A DNA stretch of 64,000 nucleotides from positions 1,568,001-1,632,000 of the forward strand of contig NZ_CP141608.1 of NCBI RefSeq assembly GCF_035581345.1, written 5' to 3'. Made by a program: the position numbers and the translations under genes. Of the stretch, positions 56,728-64,000 are shown piece by piece. The notes under the pieces are model-generated. The model made no database searches, was not told where the DNA came from, and saw nothing but the letters and a program-made list of their open reading frames with translations. This stretch comes from Pseudomonas sp. JQ170C. GTDB lineage: Bacteria; Pseudomonadota; Gammaproteobacteria; Pseudomonadales; Pseudomonadaceae. Every line of letters begins with the position of its first letter. Position 1 is the first letter of the stretch.

Positions 56728-57480
56728 CTACATGGCGACTTCCACCTGGCCCGGGCCGGTCACCCTGGCCTTGACCACTCGTTTGGAATTGAGATTGCGC
56801 ACCCGGATCTGTTCGCTCAGGCCACCCTTGACCAGGGCTTCGCCCGGCATGCGCACGCTGAGGGTGCCGCTGCGGGCGGTGATGACCACCTGGTCGCCCT
56901 TGCGGATCACCTCGGCCTGTTCAAGGTGTTGAGGGGTCAGTACCTGATCCATGACCGTTGGTCGGATAAGTTTCAAGCCCACCGCCTGGTCCAGGCTGGT
57001 CAGAAAACCCTGGTTCAACAGCCCTACGTCGCGTTCGCGCAGGCCGACATCCTGTTCGCCGACAATGCTTTCGCGTTTGAGCGGTCGCACCATGGTCACC
57101 ACCTCGCGAAAAAGACGTACCTGGGCCGGCACGAACACCGTCCACGGGGAGCTGCCGTTGCAGCGAACCCGCACGGTTACGCGGCCCAGTGGCTGCGCGG
57201 TGTTCTCCAGATTGGCGTCCAGTTGCCGGTCGCACAGCGGCATGCGCAGGCGCGGATCGAGGGTGTTGACCTGGATTTCGTAGCGGCCTTGGGTCTGGCT
57301 GCTGGCCAGATAATCTTCAACGGTGAACTCAAGAAACCCTTGGGTGACACCGATAAGCTGTTCAGGCAAGGTGAAAGCGTCAGCCAGGGTTCGCCCACCT
57401 GGCGCCGCCAGGCACAGCACAGCAAGGATGCCGGGCAGGTGGCGGGTCAGGCGTCGGGAAAATGTCGTTTTCGTGTTCAT
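56728..57480 (-). CDS. flgA: Flagellar P-ring chaperone FlgA
   Basis: A 250-residue periplasmic protein with a Sec signal peptide (about 1-34, ending LADA). The body has a SAF-like domain (QVRLFREVVTMVRPLKRESI, GEQDVGLRERDVGLLNQGF) and GDQVVITARSGTLSVRMPGE, typical of FlgA. It assists assembly of the P-ring from FlgI. A sigma-54 promoter is visible upstream, but it would start transcription at or next to ATG 57480, and no Shine-Dalgarno is seen. Confidence 0.92.
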   Translation of the reverse strand: MNTKTTFSRRLTRHLPGILAVLCLAAPGGRTLADAFTLPEQLIGVTQGFLEFTVEDYLASSQTQGRYEIQVNTLDPRLRMPLCDRQLDANLENTAQPLGRVTVRVRCNGSSPWTVFVPAQVRLFREVVTMVRPLKRESIVGEQDVGLRERDVGLLNQGFLTSLDQAVGLKLIRPTVMDQVLTPQHLEQAEVIRKGDQVVITARSGTLSVRMPGEALVKGGLSEQIRVRNLNSKRVVKARVTGPGQVEVAM

Positions 57481-57491
57481 GAAATCTAAAT

Positions 57492-57507
57492 AGCAAAGCG
57501 CGTGCCG
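57492..57507 (-). promoter_or_regulatory. Sigma-54 promoter of flgA
   Basis: On the minus strand CGGCACG-CGCT-TTGCT: GG at -24 and GC at -12 with consensus spacing. The predicted start of transcription is 0-1 base before the flgA ATG. Confidence 0.75.
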
Positions 57508-57548
57508 ACTGGGTACGAGGCTCGAAGCACAGGGTGAAGGAGTCTGGC

Positions 57549-58478
57549 ATGGCGGGTGTAATGGATTCGGTGAACCAGCGCACGCAGCTGGTGGGGCAGA
57601 ATCGCCTTGAGCTGCTGCTGTTTCGACTCAATGGGGATCAGCTCTACGGGATCAACGTGTTCAAGGTGCGGGAGGTGCTGCAATGCCCACCGCTCACGGT
57701 GCTGCCCAAGTCAAATCCGGTAGTGCGCGGCGTCGCCAATATCCGCGGGGCAACCATTCCGATCCTCGATCTGGCGATGGCGACCGGCATGCCGGGCCTG
57801 CGTGAAGAAACCAGCAAGAGCTTCGTGATCATCACGGAGTACAACACCAAGACCCAGGGCTTTCTGGTGCACTCGGTGGAGCGCATCGTCAACATGAACT
57901 GGGAAGAGATCCATCCGCCACCCAAGGGTACCGGTCGCGATCACTACCTGACCGCAGTGACCCGGGTCGACAACAAGATGGTCGAGATCATCGACGTGGA
58001 GAAGGTGCTTGCCGAAGTGGCGCCGACCTCCGAGGCGATCTCTGCTGGCGTGGTCGATGCCGAGGTGCAGGACAAGGCGGTGATGTTGCGGGTGTTGACG
58101 GTCGATGACTCATCGGTGGCGCGCAAGCAGGTCAGCCGTTGCCTGCAGACGGTGGGGGTCGAGGTGGTGGCGCTCAATGACGGTCGCCAGGCGCTCGAAT
58201 ACCTGCGCAAGCTGGTGGATGAGGGCAAGCGTCCGGAAGAAGAGTTCCTGATGATGATCTCCGATATCGAGATGCCGGAAATGGACGGCTACACCCTGAC
58301 CGCCGAGATCCGCAACGACCCGCGCATGCAAAAGCTGCACATCATCCTGCATACTTCGCTTTCCGGGGTATTCAACCAGGCGATGGTCAAGAAGGTCGGT
58401 GCCGATGACTTTCTGGCCAAGTTCAAGCCCGACGACCTCGCTCAACGTGTCGTCGATCGCATCAAGGCTACGCACTAA
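57549..58478 (+). CDS. cheV: Chemotaxis protein CheV
   Basis: A 309-residue CheW-receiver hybrid. The CheW-like domain (about 15-165; RLELLLFRLNGDQLYGINVF, VRGVANIRGATIPILDL) couples receptors to CheA; the receiver domain (about 180-305) has the acidic pair in LTVDDSSVARK and the phospho-accepting Asp in SDIEMPEMDG, plus the conserved Lys in LAKFKPDDL. ATG 57549 has AAGGAG 6 bases upstream. It is followed by cheR after 50 bp and is divergent from flgA. Confidence 0.95.
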   Translation: MAGVMDSVNQRTQLVGQNRLELLLFRLNGDQLYGINVFKVREVLQCPPLTVLPKSNPVVRGVANIRGATIPILDLAMATGMPGLREETSKSFVIITEYNTKTQGFLVHSVERIVNMNWEEIHPPPKGTGRDHYLTAVTRVDNKMVEIIDVEKVLAEVAPTSEAISAGVVDAEVQDKAVMLRVLTVDDSSVARKQVSRCLQTVGVEVVALNDGRQALEYLRKLVDEGKRPEEEFLMMISDIEMPEMDGYTLTAEIRNDPRMQKLHIILHTSLSGVFNQAMVKKVGADDFLAKFKPDDLAQRVVDRIKATH

Positions 58479-58528
58479 CGGCCAGGGGTTTGCCCCTGGC
58501 GGTTCACACGATTTAAGAGGCGGCATCA

Positions 58529-59356
58529 TTGTCTACGGGTAATTTGGATTTCGAACAGTTCCGGGTCTTCCTGGAAAAAGCCTGTGGCATCCTGCTGGGC
58601 GAAAATAAGCAGTACCTGGTCTCCAGCCGTCTCAACAAGCTGATGGAGCAGCAGGGCATCAAGTCCCTGACCGAACTGGTGCAGCGCATTCAGAGCCAGC
58701 CGCGCAGTGGCTTGCGCGAGCAGGTGGTGGATGCCATGACCACCAACGAAACCCTGTGGTTTCGCGACACCTACCCGTTTGAAGTGCTCAAGAACAAAGT
58801 CCTGCCCGAGCAGATCAAGGCCAACCCCGGCCAGCGCCTGCGCATCTGGTCGGCGGCCTGTTCCTCGGGGCAGGAGCCGTACTCGATCTCCATGGCCATC
58901 GACGAGTTCGAGCGCAGCAACATCGGCCAGTTGAAGATGGGCGCGCAGATTGTGGCCACCGACTTGTCCGGGACCATGCTGACCAACTGCAAGTCGGGCG
59001 AGTACGACAGCCTGGCGATCGCCCGTGGCTTGTCCCAGGAGCGGTTGCAGCGCTACTTCGATGTGAAGGGGCCGGGACGCTGGGCGGTCAAGGCGCCGAT
59101 TCGCAGTCGCGTGGAGTTTCGCTCCTTCAACCTGCTCGACAGCTACGCAAGCCTGGGCAAGTTCGACATCGTGTTCTGCCGCAACGTGCTGATCTACTTC
59201 TCGGCCCAGGTCAAGAAAGACATCCTGCTGCGCATTCACAGCACCCTCAAGCCAGGTGGGTACCTGTTCCTTGGCGCGTCCGAAGCGCTGAACGGCTTGC
59301 CGGAGCACTACCAGATGGTCCAGTGCAGCCCGGGCATCATCTACCAGGCCAAATAA
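58529..59356 (+). CDS. cheR: Chemotaxis methyltransferase CheR (TTG start)
   Basis: A 275-residue SAM-dependent enzyme that methylates glutamates of chemoreceptors. The N-terminal domain (FEQFRVFLEKACGILLGENK) and the SAM domain (IWSAACSSGQEPYSISMAID, CRNVLIYFSAQVKKDILLRI, GGYLFLGASEALNGL) are intact. TTG 58529 is the likely start: it gives the usual MSTGNLDFEQF N-terminus and has AGAGGC 7 bases upstream; no in-frame ATG occurs before the domain. Confidence 0.94.
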   Translation: MSTGNLDFEQFRVFLEKACGILLGENKQYLVSSRLNKLMEQQGIKSLTELVQRIQSQPRSGLREQVVDAMTTNETLWFRDTYPFEVLKNKVLPEQIKANPGQRLRIWSAACSSGQEPYSISMAIDEFERSNIGQLKMGAQIVATDLSGTMLTNCKSGEYDSLAIARGLSQERLQRYFDVKGPGRWAVKAPIRSRVEFRSFNLLDSYASLGKFDIVFCRNVLIYFSAQVKKDILLRIHSTLKPGGYLFLGASEALNGLPEHYQMVQCSPGIIYQAK

Positions 59357-59358
59357 CC

Positions 59359-59427
59359 GTAGGAGCGGGCTTGCCCCGCGATGCGATGTAACTGCTGGAT
59401 CGCTATCGCGGGGCAAGCCCGCTCCCA
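59359..59427. repeat. REP pair (inverted) after cheR
   Basis: GTAGGAGCGGGCTTGCCCCG and TCGCGGGGCAAGCCCGCTCC, separated by about 25 bp, right after the cheR stop. Confidence 0.92.
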
Positions 59428-59491
59428 CGCGCCACCAAATTGCCGCTTCGGCGGAAAGCCTTTGCCGCTTTTCTGACATCGTTGCGCTCAG

Positions 59492-59520
59492 AGCCCCGTA
59501 TTTACGGGGCTTTGTTTTTT
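59492..59520 (+). terminator. Intrinsic terminator before flgB
   Basis: AGCCCCGTA and TACGGGGCT form a hairpin followed by TTTGTTTTTT. It isolates the cheVR transcript from flgBCDE, whose promoter starts at the very end of the T-run. Confidence 0.9.
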
Positions 59521-59535
59521 GGCATGGCTCTTGCT
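59520..59535 (+). promoter_or_regulatory. Sigma-54 promoter of flgBCDE
   Basis: TGGCATG-GCTC-TTGCT matches the -24/-12 consensus TGGCACG-N4-TTGCW with one change. It lies 50 bp before the flgB start. Confidence 0.9.
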
Positions 59536-59584
59536 CTAGCTCTGCCAACGATTTATCCGGTCAACCTTTGAAGGTTTCCCCGAC

Positions 59585-59992
59585 ATGAGCATCAGCTTCG
59601 ACAAAGCGCTCGGCATTCACGAAAAAGCACTGGGCTTTCGCGCTCAGCGTGCCGAAGTGCTGGCCAACAACATCGCCAACGCCGACACGCCCAACTACAA
59701 GGCGCGCGATCTGGACTTCGCCTCGGTGCTGGCCGCCGAAAGCCAGAAGACCAAGGGCGGCCACTTTGCCCTGGACCGCACCAACAGCCGGCACATCGAG
59801 GCCGAAGGTATGAGCATGGGTGACGAAACCCTGCAGTACCGCACGCCCATGCAGCCGTCGATCGACCAGAACACCGTCGACGCCCAGCTCGAACAATCGA
59901 GCTATGCCGAAAACGCCGTGGGCTTCCAGGCCAGCTTCACGCTGCTCAACAGTAAATTCAAAGGGCTGGTATCGGCCCTGCGCGGAGAATAA
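59585..59992 (+). CDS. flgB: Flagellar proximal rod protein FlgB
   Basis: A 135-residue rod protein. The N-terminal rod motif RAEVLANNIANADTPNYKARD is diagnostic, and the C-terminal helix ends LLNSKFKGLVSALRGE. It is exported by the flagellar type III system and sits next to the MS ring. First gene of flgBCDE; flgC follows after 3 bp. Confidence 0.96.
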   Translation: MSISFDKALGIHEKALGFRAQRAEVLANNIANADTPNYKARDLDFASVLAAESQKTKGGHFALDRTNSRHIEAEGMSMGDETLQYRTPMQPSIDQNTVDAQLEQSSYAENAVGFQASFTLLNSKFKGLVSALRGE

Positions 59993-59995
59993 GTC

Positions 59996-60439
59996 ATGTC
60001 CCTCGCCAGTGTTTTCAACATTGCCGGTAGCGGCATGAGTGCCCAGACCACGCGTCTGAACACCGTCGCTTCAAACATCGCCAACGCCGAGACCGTGTCG
60101 TCGAGCATCGACCAGACCTACCGTGCCCGTCACCCGGTATTTGCCACCACCTTCCAGCAGGCCCAGGGCGGCGTCAGCCAGTCGCTGTTCCAGGATCAGG
60201 GCGAGGCCGGCCAAGGCGTGCAGGTGCTCGGTGTGGTCGAAGACCAGAGCAACCTTGAAGCGCGCTATGAGCCCAACCACCCGGCGGCGAACAAGGACGG
60301 CTACGTTTATTACCCGAACGTCAACGTGGTCGAGGAAATGGCCGACATGATCTCTGCCAGTCGCTCGTTCCAGACCAACGCCGAGTTGATGAACACGGCC
60401 AAGACCATGATGCAGAAAGTACTGACCCTGGGTCAGTGA
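59996..60439 (+). CDS. flgC: Flagellar proximal rod protein FlgC
   Basis: A 147-residue rod protein. FNIAGSGMSAQTTRLNTVAS, NIANAETVSSSIDQTYRAR and the C-terminal MISASRSFQTNAELMNTAKT (the conserved SR-xYQ-N-E helix) are typical. It is 3 bp downstream of flgB and 13 bp upstream of flgD. Confidence 0.96.
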   Translation: MSLASVFNIAGSGMSAQTTRLNTVASNIANAETVSSSIDQTYRARHPVFATTFQQAQGGVSQSLFQDQGEAGQGVQVLGVVEDQSNLEARYEPNHPAANKDGYVYYPNVNVVEEMADMISASRSFQTNAELMNTAKTMMQKVLTLGQ

Positions 60440-60452
60440 TAGGAGCATCAGC

Positions 60453-61154
60453 ATGAGCACAACCGATTCGGTCAACAACGTCAGCAACTCGGTGTTGCAG
60501 TCCCTGCAGAAGCAGGAAACCACCGGCAACAGCAAGACCGGCACCGCCGGCAGCGCCCTGGGCAAGGATGCGTTCCTGCAGTTGCTGGTCACCCAGATGA
60601 AACACCAGAACCCACTGGACCCGCAGGAAAACGGCGAGTTCGTCGCCCAGTTGGCACAGTTCAGCAGCCTGGAAGGTATCGAGTCGCTCAACAGCTCGGT
60701 CAGCACCATTGGCGGTGCCTTCCTGTCGTCCATTGCCCTGCAGGCCTCTTCGCTGGTCGGGCGCAATGTGATGGTGCAGACCGACAAGTCGGTCGTCGAT
60801 ACCAGCAAGGACATGAAAGGCTCGATCAACCTGACCTCGTCCAGCACCCTGACCACCGTCGGCATCTACGACAGTGACGGTGAGCTGGTGCGCACGCTGG
60901 ACCTGGGCAGCCAGAAGGGCGGCCAGGTGGACTTCACCTGGGACGGCAAAAACAGCGACGGCGAAGTGGCACCTGCCGGTACGTATACCTTCAAGGCCTC
61001 CGGCACCATCGAAGGCGTGGCTACCAACATGACCACCAACCTGCCGGCGTCGGTCAGCAGTGTGACCATGGGCAGCAACGGTTCGGAAATGATGTTGAAC
61101 CTGTCCGGGCTTGGCAGCATCGCGCTGTCGAAAATTCAATCGATTGGAATCTAG
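60453..61154 (+). CDS. flgD: Flagellar hook-capping protein FlgD
   Basis: A 233-residue scaffold protein that caps the growing hook. The N-terminal region LGKDAFLQLLVTQMKHQNPL, DPQENGEFVAQLAQFSSLEG is the conserved export/cap part. The C-terminal half holds the FlgD Ig/tudor-like domain (VDFTWDGKNSDGEVAPAGTY). Follows flgC closely. Confidence 0.96.
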   Translation: MSTTDSVNNVSNSVLQSLQKQETTGNSKTGTAGSALGKDAFLQLLVTQMKHQNPLDPQENGEFVAQLAQFSSLEGIESLNSSVSTIGGAFLSSIALQASSLVGRNVMVQTDKSVVDTSKDMKGSINLTSSSTLTTVGIYDSDGELVRTLDLGSQKGGQVDFTWDGKNSDGEVAPAGTYTFKASGTIEGVATNMTTNLPASVSSVTMGSNGSEMMLNLSGLGSIALSKIQSIGI

Positions 61155-61181
61155 GGCCGATATCGCGGCAGGAGTGAGCAT

Positions 61182-62501
61182 ATGTCTTTCAATATCGGCC
61201 TTAGCGGTCTTTATGCAGCAAACAAGGCCCTGGGCGTAACCGGCAACAACATCGCCAACGTTGCCACCACCGGCTTCAAATCGTCGCGCGCCGAATTCGC
61301 CGACCAGTACGCCTCGTCCATCCGTGGCACCAGCGGCAAGACCGCCATGGGCAGCGGCGTGACCACTGCGGCAATCTCGCAGATGTTCACCCAGGGCAAC
61401 TTCACCGGTACCGGCCAGAGCCTGGACCTGGCCATCGACGGCAGCGGCTTTTTCGCCATGAACGACAACGGCTCGCGGATCTACACCCGTGCCGGTGCGT
61501 TCTACAGCGACAAAGAAGGCTACGTCGTCAACGCCCAGGGTGCCAATCTGCAGGGTTACGGTGTGGATGCCGACGGCAAGATCGTTCCGGGTGCACTCAT
61601 CGACCTCAAGATCGACACCTCGAACCTGTCGCCCAACCCGACCGGTCGCATCAACGAATCGCTCAACCTGAACTCCAGTGCCACGGAGCCGAAGGTCACC
61701 CCGTTCTCGCCATCGGAAGTCGGTAGCTACAACTACACCTTCAACACCGACGTGTACGACAGCCAGGGCAATGCCCACCAGCTCAACCAGTATTTCGTCA
61801 AGGACGCGGCCAGCAACTCCTGGACCATGTACACCACCGTCGATGGCCGCAACCCGGGTGACCCGTCGCTGAGCACCCCGCTGGTCAACAAGCTGCCGTT
61901 CAAGTCCGACGGCACCCTGGACACCGCGTCCATGACTGCGGGCGCGGTTCCAGGTGGCCTGACCATCGCCGAGAACAAGACCTTCCAGCTCAATGGCTGG
62001 ACCCCGGCCGAGAAGAACGCCGCCGGGGGCTGGGTTGCCAATGGTGCTGTTGCCAAGCCCGGCGGCGTGACCCTCGACATGCTGGCGACCACCCAGTACA
62101 ACGCCGCATCCGCCACCACGGCCAAAAGCCAGGATGGCTATGCCACCGGTGAGCTGGCGGGCCTGACGGTCGACCAGAACGGCAACATGTTCGCCAACTT
62201 CACCAACGGCCAGGACAAGGTGATTGGCCAGGTGGCGATGGCCAACTTTGCCAACGCCCAGGGCCTGACCCCGGTGGGCGGCACGGCGTGGAAAGAGTCC
62301 TACGGCTCTGGCGTTCCGGTGGTGGGTGAGCCGAACACCGGCACCCTGGGCAAGATCTATGGCGGCTCCCTGGAAGACTCCAACGTCGACCTGACCGGCG
62401 AGCTGGTCAACCTGATCAAGGCGCAGAGCAACTATCAGGCGAACGCCAAGACCATCTCCACTGAAAGCACCATCATGCAGACCATCCTTCAGATGACCTA
62501 A
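61182..62501 (+). CDS. flgE: Flagellar hook protein FlgE
   Basis: A 439-residue hook subunit. N-terminal SFNIGLSGLYAANKALGVTG, NNIANVATTGFKSSRAEFAD; the body has DLAIDGSGFFAMNDNGSRIY; the C-terminus ends SNYQANAKTISTESTIMQTI. Its length is in the usual range for Pseudomonas putida-like hooks, with a variable middle (about 230-330) exposed on the hook surface. It ends four bases before a REP pair. Confidence 0.96.
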   Translation: MSFNIGLSGLYAANKALGVTGNNIANVATTGFKSSRAEFADQYASSIRGTSGKTAMGSGVTTAAISQMFTQGNFTGTGQSLDLAIDGSGFFAMNDNGSRIYTRAGAFYSDKEGYVVNAQGANLQGYGVDADGKIVPGALIDLKIDTSNLSPNPTGRINESLNLNSSATEPKVTPFSPSEVGSYNYTFNTDVYDSQGNAHQLNQYFVKDAASNSWTMYTTVDGRNPGDPSLSTPLVNKLPFKSDGTLDTASMTAGAVPGGLTIAENKTFQLNGWTPAEKNAAGGWVANGAVAKPGGVTLDMLATTQYNAASATTAKSQDGYATGELAGLTVDQNGNMFANFTNGQDKVIGQVAMANFANAQGLTPVGGTAWKESYGSGVPVVGEPNTGTLGKIYGGSLEDSNVDLTGELVNLIKAQSNYQANAKTISTESTIMQTILQMT

Positions 62502-62505
62502 AACA

Positions 62506-62553
62506 TCGCGGGGCAAGCCCGCTCCTACCAGGTAGGAGCGGGCTTGCCCCGCG
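62506..62553. repeat. REP pair (inverted) after flgE
   Basis: TCGCGGGGCAAGCCCGCTCC and its complement with only a 5-base spacer. The following bases AAGGA serve as ribosome binding site for the small gene downstream. Confidence 0.93.
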
Positions 62554-62564
62554 AAGGATTGCAA

Positions 62565-62747
62565 ATGAAACGATGGACCCTGTGCGCAGCGCTGTTCCTC
62601 GCCGTCTTCGCACAAGCAGCCCCCGCCCCCTGGTACCAGTGGCAAAGCAAAGTCACCGGCCGCCTCATGTGTGCTCAGGTCGATCCCGGCGACGGTTGGC
62701 TGCGCCATTCCGGCCCCTACGACAATGCCGGTTGCCGCACCTGGTGA
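62565..62747 (+). CDS. 60-residue exported peptide between flgE and flgF
   Basis: MKRWTLCAALFLAVFAQAA is a signal peptide with cleavage near AQA-AP. The mature 41 residues have two cysteines (LMCAQVDPGDGW and NAGCRTW) that could form a disulfide, and several aromatics. GAAGGA lies 8 bases upstream of ATG 62565, at the REP edge. I recall small exported proteins of this type at this location in other pseudomonads, but no function. It is unlikely to be a flagellar export substrate because of its Sec signal. Confidence 0.7.
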   Translation: MKRWTLCAALFLAVFAQAAPAPWYQWQSKVTGRLMCAQVDPGDGWLRHSGPYDNAGCRTW

Positions 62748-62813
62748 GGCACCCTTGCCGCCGGCGGCAACAGATCGCCGACAAACTGACGGCGTAACGC
62801 CATGCTTCACGCC

Positions 62814-62838
62814 AAAAGCCCCGGAATACGGGGCTTTT
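62814..62838 (+). terminator. Terminator upstream of flgF
   Basis: AAAAGCCCCG and CGGGGCTTTT, a 10-bp stem with a 5-base loop; the 3' arm ends in TTTTG. Confidence 0.88.
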
Positions 62839-62845
62839 GTCATTC

Positions 62846-62861
62846 TGGTTCGATAATTGCT
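62846..62861 (+). promoter_or_regulatory. Sigma-54 promoter of flgFG
   Basis: TGGTTCG-ATAA-TTGCT has GG at -24 and GC at -12 with correct spacing; the -24 half is weaker than for flgB. It lies 53 bp upstream of the flgF start, and just after the terminator. Confidence 0.75.
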
Positions 62862-62913
62862 TTAACGCTTGCCAAGGTGGCAGCGCGGCAAGGTTTCGCG
62901 CAGAGGAGATCCT

Positions 62914-63654
62914 GTGGACAAGATGCTTTATGTGGCCATGACCGGCGCCAGCCAGAACGCGCTGGCGCAGAAGGCCCATGCCAACAACCTGGCGAACATT
63001 TCTACCAGCGGTTTTCAGCGTGACCTGGAGCAGGCACGCTCGATGCCGGTGTTCGGCGACAGCTTTCCGGCGCGCGCCTACGCCATGACCGAGCGCCCGG
63101 CAACCGACTTCACCCCGGGCTCGCTGCTGGAAACCGGCCGTGACCTGGACGTTGCCGTGGGTGGCGACGGCTGGATTGCCGTGCAGGCCCCCGATGGCAG
63201 CGAAGCCTATGTGCGCACCGCCAGCATGAACATCGATGCCCTGGGCGTACTGCGTGCCGGCAACGGCATGCCGGTCATGGGCAACGGCGGGCCGATTGCC
63301 GTGCCGCCGGAGCAGAAAATCGAGGTCGGTGAAGACGGCACCATCAGTATCCGCGCCCTGGGCGAGGGGCCGCAGGTGATGGCCGAAGTCGACCGGATCA
63401 AGATGGTCAACCCCGACCTCAAGACCATGACCAAAGGCCTGGACGGTCTGATCCACACCACCACTGGCCAGCCGGCGGTGGCCGATGCCAACGTCAAGCT
63501 GGTGTCCGGTTTCCTTGAGAACAGCAACGTCAATGCCGTCGAAGAAATGACATCGGTGCTGGCCCTGTCTCGTCAATTCGAGCTGCACATCAAAATGATG
63601 ACCACGGCCAAGGAAGGCGATGAAGCCATGGCTCGTGTTTTGCAAATCGGCTAA
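62914..63654 (+). CDS. flgF: Flagellar rod protein FlgF (GTG start)
   Basis: A 246-residue proximal rod protein. VDKMLYVAMTGASQNALAQK, ANNLANISTSGFQRDLEQAR and the C-terminal VEEMTSVLALSRQFELHIKM are the family features. GTG 62914 has AGAGGAG 5 bases upstream; the MLYVAM start three codons later lacks that spacing. It is followed by flgG after 45 bp. Confidence 0.95.
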   Translation: MDKMLYVAMTGASQNALAQKAHANNLANISTSGFQRDLEQARSMPVFGDSFPARAYAMTERPATDFTPGSLLETGRDLDVAVGGDGWIAVQAPDGSEAYVRTASMNIDALGVLRAGNGMPVMGNGGPIAVPPEQKIEVGEDGTISIRALGEGPQVMAEVDRIKMVNPDLKTMTKGLDGLIHTTTGQPAVADANVKLVSGFLENSNVNAVEEMTSVLALSRQFELHIKMMTTAKEGDEAMARVLQIG

Positions 63655-63699
63655 TTACACAGACGTAGCGCCGTAAAACAGGCGCACGAGGAGAACAGC

Positions 63700-64000
63700 A
63701 TGCTTCCGGCTCTTTGGGTCAGTAAAACCGGTCTGTCCGCCCAGGACATGAACCTGACCACCATTTCCAACAACCTGGCTAACGTCTCGACCACCGGCTT
63801 CAAGCGTGATCGCGCCGAATTCCAGGACCTGCTCTACCAGACCCGCCGCCAGCCGGGCGCCCAGTCGACCCAGGACAGCGAGCTGCCTTCGGGCCTGCAA
63901 CTGGGTACCGGTGTGCGCATCGTCGGCACCCAGAAGAGCTTCACCGCCGGCAGCCTGCAGACCACCGAGAACCCGCTGGACATGGCCATCGATGGCCGTG
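63700..64000 (+). CDS. flgG: Flagellar distal rod protein FlgG (3' end outside window)
   Basis: The first 100 codons of flg[81 protein letters not shown] and [10 protein letters not shown] follow at the window edge. GAGGAG precedes ATG 63700. It is the distal rod subunit, with the rod-specific [10 protein letters not shown] stretch that makes FlgG straight. The gene continues past base 64000. Confidence 0.96.
   Translation, partial: MLPALWVSKTGLSAQDMNLTTISNNLANVSTTGFKRDRAEFQDLLYQTRRQPGAQSTQDSELPSGLQLGTGVRIVGTQKSFTAGSLQTTENPLDMAIDGR

Noticed and set aside
57487..57510. FliA-like promoter for cheV (TAAA then GCCGACTG)
   Set aside because: The spacer is two bases short of the FliA consensus, and the same bases make a better sigma-54 element on the other strand. 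cheVR may still be FliA-dependent through another site.

Overview
The window looks like a chromosome segment from a Pseudomonas of the P. putida / P. entomophila type. Reasons: high GC; the typical Pseudomonas REP palindromes (GCGGGGCAAGCCCGCTCC) after many genes; the phhABC-phhR, aot-argR, aru/ast, bkdA1A2B-lpdV and flg gene orders; and genus-specific regulators (AmrZ, AraC-type ArgR, RsmA/CsrA). Almost all of it is core genome. The clear accessory block is a chaperone-usher fimbrial cluster at about 2.6-11.6 kb.

Layout. 1-2.6 kb: 3' end of rluB, then the aromatic amino acid permease gene aroP. 2.6-10.65 kb (minus strand): a fimbrial operon of five paralogous small pilins, a PapD-like chaperone, an FimD/PapC-like usher and a two-domain tip protein; a divergent HTH regulator gene and a short paralogous peptide gene lie beside it. 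11.6-16.7 kb: arfB, a 42-codon ORF, then phhC-phhB-phhA (phenylalanine to tyrosine and transamination) divergent from its activator phhR. 17-19.5 kb: acsA. 20-32 kb: arginine uptake (aotJQMP), the regulator argR and the complete arginine succinyltransferase (AST/aru) pathway; two good ArgR half-sites are visible upstream of the catabolic operon and one upstream of aotJ. 32-33 kb: a lumazine synthase gene behind an FMN riboswitch. 33-38.4 kb: alaS, lysC, csrA, tRNA-Ser(GCT) and four identical tRNA-Arg(ACG) genes in a 154-bp tandem array. 38.4-46 kb: mgtE, amrZ, phnN, a small secreted peptide, tRNA-Arg(CCT), a PAS-GGDEF diguanylate cyclase, and an LLM oxidoreductase/GST/LysR group. 46-51.8 kb: the branched-chain keto acid dehydrogenase operon and its Lrp-type activator bkdR. 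52-54.8 kb: a glutamine-synthetase-family enzyme and an MFS transporter. 54.9-64 kb: ycgR-flgN-flgM, flgA, cheV-cheR, flgBCDE, a small secreted peptide, flgF and the start of flgG, with recognisable sigma-54 and FliA promoters.

Two themes link the parts. First, amino acid catabolism: Phe/Tyr via phh and aroP, Arg via aot/aru, branched-chain via bkd, and acetate via acsA, each beside its own regulator. Second, the motile/sessile switch: flagellar genes, YcgR, AmrZ, a diguanylate cyclase and RsmA, plus the fimbrial cluster.

The most unusual element is the fimbrial operon. Its five tandem pilin paralogues and its tip protein share one fold signature and one C-terminal strand motif, so a single usher may assemble a fibre with interchangeable subunits. 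Other notable items are an FMN riboswitch with a hairpin covering the ribosome binding site, a REP element embedded in frame in the bkdB linker, a possibly leaderless sigma-54 start for flgA, and several peptide genes of 42-69 codons.
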